This document shows, in pieces, positions 1-9,207 of a stretch of 64,000 bases of DNA (position 1 is the stretch's first letter; every line of letters begins with the position of its first letter). The stretch spans positions 32,216 through 96,215 of the forward strand of contig NZ_JAFIQV010000031.1 of assembly GCF_017356015.1 (NCBI RefSeq), given 5' to 3'. Made by a program: the position numbers and the translations under genes. The notes under the pieces are model-generated. The model ran no database searches. It was given only the letters and a program-made list of their open reading frames with translations, and had not been told where the DNA came from. This DNA is from Azospirillum sp. SYSU D00513 (GTDB lineage Bacteria > Pseudomonadota > Alphaproteobacteria > Azospirillales > Azospirillaceae).

Positions 1-1077
1 GAGATGCTGCGGCGCCCCGGCGATGCCGTAGGCGACGTAGCAGCCCGCCCGCACGAGGCTGCCCGACGCGCCCACCTGCCGCTCGCGCGGGAGATGGCCC
101 TCGTCGCAAACCACGCGACTGCCGCCGCGGGTGGCGCCCAGCACCCGGGCCAGCTCCGCGAAGCCCTCCCAGTCGGTGACGCCGTTGCCGGCGGAGAGGA
201 TGAAGTCGGTCTCGGTCAGCGGGATCAGGTCGGGATCGACGGCCAGCGGCCGGACCGCGCCGATGCGCCGCTCGGCCTCGAAGGCGGGTGCCGGGATGGT
301 CCGCGCCTCGTGGACCGTGCCCTCGTGCGGGGGCAGCGCGTCGGCAGCGACGGACATCAGACGGGCCGGCGCGCGGGCCATCTCCGCGGCACCGCCGCGC
401 GCCCGGCGGGAGGCGCGGTCCGGGGACAGGGCCTCCACCCCCGCGAAGAGCCGCTCGCCCAGCGCCGCCGCGACCCGGCGGGCGAGGTCGGCGCCGCCGT
501 CGGCACTCTCCGCGAACAGCACATGGCGCGGCTTGAGGGTTTCGATGGCGGCGAGCACGGCGGCGGCGTGGCGCTCCGGCTCGTAGCCTTCGGCCAGATC
601 GGCCGGCAGGGCGAGCAGACGGTCGGCCCCGGCCTCGCCCAGCCCGGACACGCCCTCGACGGTTACCGCAACCACGGCGCCGCCGCCGGCGTCGGCGAGC
701 AGCCGCGCCCCGGCGATCAGCTGCCGGTCATGGTCGGAAGGGGCGCCGCCCGGCTGGTCCAGCACGGCCAGCACCAGGAAGGCCGGCTCCTCGATGACGC
801 GGACCGCGGCCTTGACTGCGGCCGCGGCCTGGGCGGTGCCGATGGCCAGCGAGGCTTGGCCCTTGTTGGTCCAGTCCAGCCGCAGGCGCGGGGCGGTCCG
901 CACCACCGCCGCAGCGCGGGATGCGCGCGGATCCCGGCGCGGCCGGCCGGTCGGGCCGGTGGCGGCTCCGGCGTTGGCAAAGCCCGCCGGAGCCGCGCCG
1001 ACGAGGAAGCGCGGGCGCGCGGTGCCGGGGACCAGCTTGGCCTGACGCTCGGCGCGGGGATCGCGGCGGGTCCTCAT
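1..1077 (-). CDS. etfA: Electron transfer flavoprotein alpha subunit, C-terminus cut by window edge
   Basis: EtfA carries electrons from flavoprotein dehydrogenases to ETF-ubiquinone oxidoreductase. The minus-strand frame is open from an ATG at 1077 to the window edge. It ends in an ETF-alpha FAD-domain pattern (SAGNGVTDW, then ARVLGATRGGSR, then GIAGAPQHL), so only the last part of the FAD domain is missing. The N-terminal extension is rich in Arg and Pro. The start codon overlaps the dgcB stop as ATGA, so translation is probably coupled. In Pseudomonas an etfA-like gene also follows dgcAB, which fits EtfA as the electron acceptor for dimethylglycine demethylation. The etfB partner is not visible and would lie beyond the window start. 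Confidence 0.88.
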   Translation of the reverse strand, partial: MRTRRDPRAERQAKLVPGTARPRFLVGAAPAGFANAGAATGPTGRPRRDPRASRAAAVVRTAPRLRLDWTNKGQASLAIGTAQAAAAVKAAVRVIEEPAFLVLAVLDQPGGAPSDHDRQLIAGARLLADAGGGAVVAVTVEGVSGLGEAGADRLLALPADLAEGYEPERHAAAVLAAIETLKPRHVLFAESADGGADLARRVAAALGERLFAGVEALSPDRASRRARGGAAEMARAPARLMSVAADALPPHEGTVHEARTIPAPAFEAERRIGAVRPLAVDPDLIPLTETDFILSAGNGVTDWEGFAELARVLGATRGGSRVVCDEGHLPRERQVGASGSLVRAGCYVAYGIAGAPQHL

Positions 1078-2978
1078 GCCACGGCCTCCAGCACGAGTTC
1101 GGAGATCTCGGCCACCGCCGGGCGCTGGCCGACGACGCCCTCCAGCATCAGGGTGCAGGTCGGGCAGGCCACGGCCACCCGCTCCGCCCCCGTGGCGCGG
1201 GCATGGTCCATGCGGACGTCGGGGATGCGGCGCTTGCCGGCCACGTCGGTCAGCGGCGCGCCGCCGCCCCCGCCACAGCAGCTCGACCGCAGGCCGGAAC
1301 GCTCCATCTCCACCCGCTGGAGCCCGATGGCGTCGAGCAGCCGGCGCGGCGCCTCGATCTCCCCGTTGTAGCGGCCGAGATAGCAGGGGTCGTGATAGGT
1401 GACGCTGCCGCCCGTCGGGCCCTTCAGCGTCAGCTTGCCGGATTCCACCAGCTCCAGCAGGAAGGCGGTGTGGTGGGTGACGGTCCAGTGGCCGCCGAAG
1501 GACGGGTATTCGTTGCGGATGACGTGCAGGGCGTGCGGGTCGGCGGTGACGATCCGGCCGAAGCGGTAACGGGAGAGGGTCGCGATGTTGCGCCGCGCGA
1601 GATCCTGGAAGGTCGCCTCGTCGCCGAGCCGGCGGGCCACGTCGCCGGAGTCCAGCTCCTCCTCCCCCAGCACGGCAAAATCAATGCCGGCGCGGCGCAT
1701 CAGCCCGACCAGCGCCCGCAAGGACCGCTGGACGCGCAGGTCGAAGGCGCCGTCGCCAAGCCAGAGCAGCACGTCGCACTGCCCCTTCTCGGCCAGCAGC
1801 GGCAGGTTCAGGTCCACCGCCCAGTCGGTGCGGCGGGCCAGCGGCTTGCCGCCGGGGTTGTCGGTGACGCGCAGCTCCTCCAGCACGGCGGCTGCCTTGG
1901 CCGGGGTGGCGCCGAGTTCCAGGGTCTGGAAGCGGCGCAGGTCGATCACCGCGTCCACATGCTCGATCATCATCGGGCATTCCTGGACGCAGGCGCGGCA
2001 GGTCGTGCAGGCCCAGAGCGTGTCGGGGTGGATCATCGCCCCCGGCCCGACCAGCGGCAGCGCCGCCCCGCCCTGCGCCAGCCCGATCGGCCGGCCCGGG
2101 TGGTTGTGGCCGGCGTAGGAGGCGTCGGTCCGGCGCTCCCCGTCCGCGGCGGTGTCCATCGCGGTGACGAGATCCTGGATCAGCTTCTTGGGGTTCAGCG
2201 GCAGGTCGGCGGCGTAGGCCGGGCAGGCCACCTCGCAACGGCCGCACTGGACGCAGGCGTCGAAGCCGAGCAGGCGGTTCCAGGCGAAGTCCAGCGGGCG
2301 CTCGCTGCCGAGCTTCGGCGCCTCCAGGTCGGCCGGGCGCAAGCCCGTGTCGCGCCCCGCGCGGTCGTGGAAGCGCGCCGGCCGCGGGTGGGCGACGAGG
2401 TGCAGGGCGCCGTTCAGCGCGTGCTTCAGCGGCCCGCGCCCGACGCCGAGGATCAGCTCGGCCCCGCCCCAGGCCCCGGCCAGCACGAAGGCCAGCGCGA
2501 GCGGCCAGGGCAGGACGCCGCCCGCGAGCTGGTCCAGCGCCACCACGAGGAAGGCGGCCGCATAGGCCAGCAGCGCGTAGGGAAGCCGCTTGAAGCGGCC
2601 CTGCGACAGCTCGGCGGGCTTCTCCACCCGGCGGCGGTAGCCGACCATCAGCGCGCCGCCGAGCATGACGGCCAGCGCCAGCGCCAGCAGCCCCCACAGG
2701 AGCCAGCCCCGCAGGGCCGGCACCGCAGCCAGGACCAGCAGCGGCAGGGAGGCGAGGAAGCCGCCCGCCGTCAGGGCATGGAAGCGGGCGTTGAAGGACT
2801 TGCGCGCGACCACATGGTGGACGTCCACCAGATAGCGGCCGGGCAGCGCCTTCAGCCCGGCGACGATGTCCACCCCCGCCGGCTGCCCGGCCCGCCAGCG
2901 CCGCGCGTGCTGGAGCGCCAGGACGGCGCCGGCGGCGAGCGTGGCGAGGATGAGGCTGGAAAGGGCGGTCGCGATCAT
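1074..2978 (-). CDS. dgcB: DgcB-like iron-sulfur protein of dimethylglycine demethylation
   Basis: This 634-residue membrane-anchored ferredoxin / CCG-domain protein is thought to pass electrons from DgcA to ETF during demethylation of dimethylglycine to sarcosine. The N-terminal 180 residues hold several hydrophobic helices. Two [4Fe-4S] motifs follow: CVQCGRCEVACP at about 242-253 and CTTCRACVQECP at about 324-335. The C-terminal half has heterodisulfide-reductase-type CCG motifs (DPCYLGRYN, SSCCGGGGG, CPTC). It lies 7 nt after dgcA and overlaps etfA by 4 nt, so dgcA-dgcB-etfA forms one operon. Family assignment is firm from length, domain order and context. The electron path is known for the family and not shown here. 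Confidence 0.9.
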   Translation of the reverse strand: MIATALSSLILATLAAGAVLALQHARRWRAGQPAGVDIVAGLKALPGRYLVDVHHVVARKSFNARFHALTAGGFLASLPLLVLAAVPALRGWLLWGLLALALAVMLGGALMVGYRRRVEKPAELSQGRFKRLPYALLAYAAAFLVVALDQLAGGVLPWPLALAFVLAGAWGGAELILGVGRGPLKHALNGALHLVAHPRPARFHDRAGRDTGLRPADLEAPKLGSERPLDFAWNRLLGFDACVQCGRCEVACPAYAADLPLNPKKLIQDLVTAMDTAADGERRTDASYAGHNHPGRPIGLAQGGAALPLVGPGAMIHPDTLWACTTCRACVQECPMMIEHVDAVIDLRRFQTLELGATPAKAAAVLEELRVTDNPGGKPLARRTDWAVDLNLPLLAEKGQCDVLLWLGDGAFDLRVQRSLRALVGLMRRAGIDFAVLGEEELDSGDVARRLGDEATFQDLARRNIATLSRYRFGRIVTADPHALHVIRNEYPSFGGHWTVTHHTAFLLELVESGKLTLKGPTGGSVTYHDPCYLGRYNGEIEAPRRLLDAIGLQRVEMERSGLRSSCCGGGGGAPLTDVAGKRRIPDVRMDHARATGAERVAVACPTCTLMLEGVVGQRPAVAEISELVLEAVA

Positions 2979-2985
2979 GCCGGCC

Positions 2986-5040
2986 TCACAGATCCTTGAC
3001 CAGACGGGCGGCGTCGTAGATGGCGGCGTGGATGTTGCGCCCCGCCACCGCGTCGCCGATGCGGAAGAGGGCGTAGTCGCCGCTCTCCGCCGTCTTCACC
3101 ACGGCGGGCTGGGCGCGCCCCTCCAGCAGGGCCGGCAGGTCGGTCTGGCCGCGGTTGACCGCCCGGTCCTTCAGGTTGAAGTAGAGGCCGTCGTTGGGCA
3201 GCGTGCCGAACTCGACCACCACCTGGTCGACCAGCCGCTCCTCCTCCTCGTGCGTGAACTCGTTGCGCAGGACGGCGACGCGCTTGTTGCCCTCCGGGTA
3301 GATCTCGACGAGCTGGAGGTTCGGCGACAGGACGACGCCCAGCTTGTACAGCTCGCGCAGGTGGATCGGCTGGTTGGTGGCGCCGATCTCCTCTCCGACC
3401 ATGCGGTCGAGCGTGGCGATCTCCACCGACGCCCCGCGCTTGGCGAGATACTCCGCGCAGGAGGAGGCGTGGTGCTGGCCGGTGCCGTCGTAGATCAGGA
3501 TGCTCTCGGCCGGCTCGACCGCGCCCGTCAGCATGTCGGTGACGGTGACGGCGTGCTCCGTGCCCTTGACGTCGCCGCGCGTCGCCGTGCCGCCGGTGGC
3601 GACGATCACCACGTCCGGCTTCTCCGCGGCGACCAGCGCCTCCGTCGCCTCCACCCCCAGCCGCAGATCGACGCCGAGCTTCACCACCTGCTGGGTCAGC
3701 CAGCGGGTGATGCCGGTCAGCGCCTCGCGCCAGGTCGCCTTGGCAGCGATGGTCACCTGCCCGCCGGTGGCGGCGTTGCGCTCGAACAGCACGACCGAAT
3801 GGCCGCGCTCGGCGGCGACGCGCGCCGCCTCGAGGCCTGCCGGGCCGCCGCCAATGACGACGAAGCGGCGCTTGGGACCGGTGGTCTTCGGGATGATGTG
3901 CGGCATCGTCCGCTCGCGCCCGGTGGCGGCGTTCTGGATGCAGAGCGCGTCGCCGCCCGCGTAGATGCGGTCGATGCAGTAGCCGGCGCCGACGCATTGC
4001 CGGATGTCGTCCACCCGGCCCTCCATCAGCTTGCGCACGAGATGCGGGTCGGCGATGTGGGCGCGGGTCATGGCGACCATGTCCACATGGCCCTCCGCCA
4101 CGGCGCGGCCGGCGGTGTTCAGGTCGGTGACGCGCTGGGCGTGGAAGACCGGCACCCCGACCTCCCGCTTCACCGCACTCGCCAGCGCCAGGAAGGGGGC
4201 GACCGGGAAGCTCATGTTCGGCAGCACGATGGCGTGCGCCAGATGGTCGCGCGCCTGCCCGCCCAGGATGTTGATGAAGTCCACCAGCCCGCGCTCCGCG
4301 TAGGTGCGGGCGATGGTCAGGCAGTCCTCGTGCGTCAGCCCGTCGTCGATCAGCTCGTCCGCCGACATGCGCATGCCGATGACGTAGTCGTCGCCGACCT
4401 CGGCCCGCATCGCCTCCAGCACCTCGATGCCGAAGCGCATGCGGTTCTCCAGGCTGCCGCCGTACTTGTCGCTGCGCCGGTTGACCGACGGGCTCCAGAA
4501 CTGGTCGATCAGATGGCCGTGCGCGGCCGACAGCTCGCAGCCGTCCAGTCCGCCGAGCTTGCAGCGGCGCGCGGCGGCGGCATAGTCGCCGATGATGCGC
4601 TTGAAATCGTAATCCTCCATCTCCTTGGGGATGGAGCGGCTGGCCGGCTCGCGCTTGGACGAGGCCGAGACGGTCGGCAGCCAGTTCTCGGTGTCCCACT
4701 TGGTGCGCCGGCCCATGTGGGTGAGCTGCACCATCAGGGCGGCGCCGTGCTGGTGCACGCGGTCGGAGAATTCCCGGAAATGGTCGATGACGCTGTCGTC
4801 GGCGACGGAGATCTGGTTCCAGGGAGCCGCCGGGCTGTCCACCGCGACCGAGGAGGAGCCGCCGAACATCGTCAGCCCGATTCCACCCTTGGCCTTCTCC
4901 TCGTGGTAGAGCTGGTAGCGCTCCTTCGGCTTGCCGTCCGAACCGTAGGAGGGCGCGTGGCTGGTGCTCATGATCCGGTTGCGGATCGTCAGGTTCTTGA
5001 TCTTGAGCGGTCGAAGCAGAGCGTCCACGGGGGAGGTCAT
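2986..5040 (-). CDS. dgcA: Dimethylglycine demethylase flavoprotein DgcA
   Basis: The protein has 684 residues, matching DgcA and the trimethylamine-dehydrogenase-like NADH:flavin oxidoreductases. The N-terminal TIM barrel carries the Old-Yellow-Enzyme signature around 191-203 (DKYGGSLENRMRF). Cys349, Cys355 and Cys367 are candidate iron-sulfur ligands. A Rossmann fold starts near 391 (VVIGGGPAGLEAARV). The ATG at 5040 was chosen because the family begins with a short TSPVDALLRPLKIKNLTIRN-type N-terminus; the longer in-frame extension runs through the promoter and operator. It is first in the dgcA-dgcB-etfA operon. Two 21-bp-spaced GCGACAG repeats lie 68-95 bp upstream and match those before the GbdR-like regulator, suggesting direct control by that regulator. 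Confidence 0.92.
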   Translation of the reverse strand: MTSPVDALLRPLKIKNLTIRNRIMSTSHAPSYGSDGKPKERYQLYHEEKAKGGIGLTMFGGSSSVAVDSPAAPWNQISVADDSVIDHFREFSDRVHQHGAALMVQLTHMGRRTKWDTENWLPTVSASSKREPASRSIPKEMEDYDFKRIIGDYAAAARRCKLGGLDGCELSAAHGHLIDQFWSPSVNRRSDKYGGSLENRMRFGIEVLEAMRAEVGDDYVIGMRMSADELIDDGLTHEDCLTIARTYAERGLVDFINILGGQARDHLAHAIVLPNMSFPVAPFLALASAVKREVGVPVFHAQRVTDLNTAGRAVAEGHVDMVAMTRAHIADPHLVRKLMEGRVDDIRQCVGAGYCIDRIYAGGDALCIQNAATGRERTMPHIIPKTTGPKRRFVVIGGGPAGLEAARVAAERGHSVVLFERNAATGGQVTIAAKATWREALTGITRWLTQQVVKLGVDLRLGVEATEALVAAEKPDVVIVATGGTATRGDVKGTEHAVTVTDMLTGAVEPAESILIYDGTGQHHASSCAEYLAKRGASVEIATLDRMVGEEIGATNQPIHLRELYKLGVVLSPNLQLVEIYPEGNKRVAVLRNEFTHEEEERLVDQVVVEFGTLPNDGLYFNLKDRAVNRGQTDLPALLEGRAQPAVVKTAESGDYALFRIGDAVAGRNIHAAIYDAARLVKDL

Positions 5041-5107
5041 CGGTACAGTCCTATTCTCGATCCCATGAGAATGTTGCAGGGCTGTTACGAGGGTCGCATT
5101 CAGTTTC

Positions 5108-5135
5108 GCGACAGCCATCCGCTTTTTTGCGACAG
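5108..5135. promoter_or_regulatory. Candidate GbdR/GlxA-type operator (two direct repeats) upstream of dgcA
   Basis: Plus-strand GCGACAG occurs at 5108-5114 and 5129-5135, exactly 21 bp apart (two helical turns), each preceded by TTC or TTT. The same motif pair with the same spacing lies upstream of the GbdR-like regulator gene. The position, about 70-95 bp before the dgcA start, suits an activator site. Binding is inferred from the match and not proven. Confidence 0.6.
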
Positions 5136-5201
5136 TCCCTCGAAAAGCGCACAAAGGCGCCAAGGACTGCAAAAACAGAGAGCACGAAAAACAAGCAGCA
5201 T

Positions 5202-5315
5202 GCCCGCGCGGAGCGCATGGCACCCAAAATGCCATGCACCCCGCGCGGGCCTCTCGATTGGGGAAACGTCCCCGTTTTACTTATCGGCCCCTTGCCGTAT
5301 CACGATAAGGCAAGG
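5202..5315. other. Cluster of three perfect stem-loops between glyA and dgcA
   Basis: The 368-nt gap between glyA and dgcA holds several hairpins. A bipartite one at 5202-5250 has a 10-bp outer stem, a 3x3 internal loop, an 8-bp inner stem and a 7-nt loop. A GGGGA/TCCCC hairpin at 5260-5273 is followed on the plus strand by GTTTTAC. A third pairs CCTTGCC (5290-5296) with GGCAAGG (5309-5315). On the minus strand they follow the glyA stop and may end the sdaA-glyA transcript. They could also be a structured RNA. No riboswitch class was recognised. Confidence 0.5.
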
Positions 5316-5408
5316 TCGGCACTAATACTTTGTTGCAGTTGGCGCCCCTCCAGCCGGTGGGACGGAGGCGGGGCGCCAGCCGGGCGGAGCGGGAGATCTG
5401 CCTGAAAA

Positions 5409-6740
5409 TCAGGCGGAAACCTTCTCCTCCTCGTACAGCCCCTCGTAGATCGGGAAGCGCTTGGTCAGTGCCCGCACCTTGGCGGCGACGCGCTGCTCGA
5501 CCTCGGCGTTGCCGTCCGGGCCGTTGGCGGCGAGGCCGTCGAGCACCTCGACGATCAGGTCGCCGACCTGCTCGAACTCGGCGGTGCCGAAGCCGCGCGT
5601 GGTCGCTGCCGGGGTGCCGAGCCGGACGCCGGAGGTGACCATCGGCTTCTCCGGGTCGAAGGGCACGCCGTTCTTGTTGCAGGTCATGCCGGCGCGCTCC
5701 ATGGCCGCCTCGGCGATCTTGCCGGTCAGCTTCTTGGGCCGCAGGTCCACCAGCACGATGTGGCTGTCCGTACCGCCCGACACGATGTCGAGCCCCCCGG
5801 CGACCAGCCGCCCGGCCAGCGCCCGGGCGTTGTCCACCACGGCCCGGGCGTAGGCCTTGAACTCCGGCTGGAGCGCCTCGCCGAAGGCCACGGCCTTTGC
5901 GGCGACGACGTGCATCAGCGGCCCGCCCTGGAGGCCGGGGAAGACGGCGGAGTTGATCTTCTTGCCGATCTCCGCGTCGTTCGACAGCACCATGCCGCCG
6001 CGCGGGCCGCGCAGGGTCTTGTGGGTGGTGGTGGTCACGACATGGGCGTGCGGCAGCGGGTCGGGGTAGACGCCGCCGGCGATCAGCCCGGCGTAATGGG
6101 CCATGTCCACCATCAGATAAGCCCCGACCTCGTCGGCGATGGCGCGGAAGCGGGCGAAGTCGATGGCGCGCGGGTAGGCGGAGCCGCCGGCGATGATCAT
6201 CTTCGGCTTGTGCTCGCGGGCGAGCGAGGCGACCTCGTCATAGTCGATCAGCCCGTCCTCGCGGCGCACGCCGTAGCCGATGGCCTTGAACCACTTGCCC
6301 GACAGGTTCGGGGGCGCGCCGTGAGTCAGGTGGCCGCCGGCCGCCAGAGACATGCCGAGGATGGTGTCGCCCGGCTGGAGCAGCGCCAGCAGCACCGCCT
6401 GGTTCGCCTGGGAGCCGGAGCTGGGCTGCACGTTGGCGTAGCTGCAGCCGTAGAGCTGGCAGGCGCGCTCGATGGCGAGCCGTTCGGCCACGTCCACCTC
6501 CTCGCAGCCGCCGTAGTAGCGCTTGCCGGGATAGCCCTCGGCGTATTTGTTGGTCAGGACCGAGCCCTGGGCCTCCAGCACGCCGGCCGACACGATGTTC
6601 TCCGACGCGATCAGCTCGATCTGGTCCTGCTGGCGGTGCAACTCGCGGGTCAGCGCGCTGAACAGCGCCGGGTCGCCCTTGCTCAGGACGGAGGCGCCGC
6701 CGGCCGGAACGAAGGTCATGTGCGGGGAATGGATGGTCAT
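5409..6740 (-). CDS. glyA: Serine hydroxymethyltransferase
   Basis: GlyA is a PLP enzyme that interconverts glycine plus 5,10-methylene-THF with serine plus THF. Here it would convert the glycine and one-carbon units released by sarcosine oxidase into serine. The protein has 443 residues. The PLP lysine is Lys241 in TTTTHKTLRGPRGG, and NKYAEGYPGKRYYGG (about 64-78) and the PSSGSQAN motif are intact. The ATG at 6740 has a GGGAG ribosome-binding site. It lies 31 nt after sdaA on the same strand, so glycine to serine to pyruvate is probably one transcriptional unit. A housekeeping copy may exist elsewhere; this one looks dedicated to the catabolic cluster. Confidence 0.95.
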   Translation of the reverse strand: MTIHSPHMTFVPAGGASVLSKGDPALFSALTRELHRQQDQIELIASENIVSAGVLEAQGSVLTNKYAEGYPGKRYYGGCEEVDVAERLAIERACQLYGCSYANVQPSSGSQANQAVLLALLQPGDTILGMSLAAGGHLTHGAPPNLSGKWFKAIGYGVRREDGLIDYDEVASLAREHKPKMIIAGGSAYPRAIDFARFRAIADEVGAYLMVDMAHYAGLIAGGVYPDPLPHAHVVTTTTHKTLRGPRGGMVLSNDAEIGKKINSAVFPGLQGGPLMHVVAAKAVAFGEALQPEFKAYARAVVDNARALAGRLVAGGLDIVSGGTDSHIVLVDLRPKKLTGKIAEAAMERAGMTCNKNGVPFDPEKPMVTSGVRLGTPAATTRGFGTAEFEQVGDLIVEVLDGLAANGPDGNAEVEQRVAAKVRALTKRFPIYEGLYEEEKVSA

Positions 6741-6771
6741 GGTCGTGATCTCCCGTTCTTCATGGCGCCGG

Positions 6772-8151
<1,380 letters not shown>

Positions 8152-8347
8152 GACGATCCCAGCCCCTGTTTCGTGTGTTCCGGGTACCGGCCGCCCCGCC
8201 GCGCTCCGCGCGGTCTCGTGACGGGCTCCGGCATTTTCAAAGGTGTCGGCAAAGGGCGGCCCACCGGCCGCGAGGCGGCTTCTTTCCCGGAACTTGCCTC
8301 TCACACCGGTTCGCCGCGCGGCGCTGCCGGAAGAACGACCACTCCCC

Positions 8348-8434
8348 CGTCATCCCCGCGGAAGCGGGGATCCAGGCTTTGCGATGAAGGCGCGCCGCCC
8401 GGAGTTCCGGATCCCCGCCTTCGCGGGGATGACG
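8348..8434. repeat. REP-like paired palindromes (family also at 62875)
   Basis: Two palindromic units face each other: ATCCCCGC-ggaa-GCGGGGAT at 8352-8371 and ATCCCCGC/GCGGGGAT at 8411-8430. The outer ends read CGTCATCCCCGC and GCGGGGATGACG, giving a BIME-like inverted pair. A second pair with the same outer ends is at 62875-62957. They sit in the 450-nt gap between sdaA and soxG, where no gene was found. Confidence 0.75.
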
Positions 8435-8548
8435 GTAAGTGTCCGTTCCCTGCCGACCCGCATGCGCCGGCGTGAGGTTCTCTTTCCCGGAAGAAGCTTT
8501 TTTGCTTCTTGTTCTTATTCCGGCTTTTGCCGGTTTTCCTCCCACCAT

Positions 8549-8574
8549 CCCCTCTCCCTGACGTGGGAGAGGGG
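8549..8574. terminator. 10-bp GC-rich hairpin downstream of soxG
   Basis: CCCCTCTCCC (8549-8558) pairs perfectly with GGGAGAGGGG (8565-8574) across a 6-nt loop. It lies just after the soxG stop on the minus strand. There is no T-run, so it could be a factor-dependent end, an mRNA-stabilising stem or another dispersed palindrome. Confidence 0.45.
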
Positions 8575-8601
8575 CCTTCACTTTGTAAGCTCCACCGGCG
8601 G

Positions 8602-9207
8602 TCAGCCGGCGGCGATCGTCCCGCCATACTCGGCCATCGCGTCCTTCAGCCACATCCATGTGTATTCCGCGAAGGAGCGGCGGACGAGGATGTCGTAGGT
8701 CGGGCGGTCGTCCAGCTGGTGCAGGATGATGCCGACCCGCGCCATGGTCGTCTGGGCGCACTGGCCCGCCTTGAAGCGCTGCGGGTGCAGGTCGAGCCCG
8801 CAGCCCTTGGCGAGGACCATCCGGGCCTCCGGCCCGGAGAGGCGCAGGCGGGCGCGGTTGCCGCTGACGTCGGTGACGGCCGCGTGAACGTCGCCGAGGG
8901 CCGCGCGCAGCCGCTCGATCAACTCCGTCTCGCCGCCGGGGGCGGTCAGGATCAGCCACTCGTCGGGGCCGAGCCAGAGGACGGTGATGTCGTCGGTGGA
9001 CTGCACCGTGTTGGCGCCGACCGGCAGCAGGCAGTTCAGCACCGATCCGGCGGCGCGCAGGAAGCGCGGGTCGGACGGGTTGCCGCGCAGGTTCACCTGG
9101 CCGGGCGGGACCATCTCCGCCAGCACCAGCCCCGCCGAGGAGGCCAGTGCTGTGACGGCGGGCGCGAAGCGGGCGACCGCGCCGGCGCGGGGCAGGGCAT
9201 TAGCCAT
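8602..9207 (-). CDS. soxG: Sarcosine oxidase gamma subunit
   Basis: SoxG is the 201-residue gamma subunit of the heterotetrameric sarcosine oxidase, which oxidises sarcosine to glycine with transfer of the methyl group to THF. It has the family's LRGNPSDPRF stretch followed by TVLWLGPDEWLI and ends in YDILVRRSFAEYTWMWL. The start overlaps the end of soxA by 8 nt, consistent with coupled translation in soxB-soxD-soxA-soxG. It is the last gene of that operon. Confidence 0.92.
   Translation of the reverse strand: MANALPRAGAVARFAPAVTALASSAGLVLAEMVPPGQVNLRGNPSDPRFLRAAGSVLNCLLPVGANTVQSTDDITVLWLGPDEWLILTAPGGETELIERLRAALGDVHAAVTDVSGNRARLRLSGPEARMVLAKGCGLDLHPQRFKAGQCAQTTMARVGIILHQLDDRPTYDILVRRSFAEYTWMWLKDAMAEYGGTIAAG

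Noticed and set aside
921..5325. Very long plus-strand reading frames over dgcA-dgcB
   Set aside because: They are antisense to well-recognised genes, have Arg/Gly/Pro/His-rich composition and no domains; typical of high-GC shadow frames.
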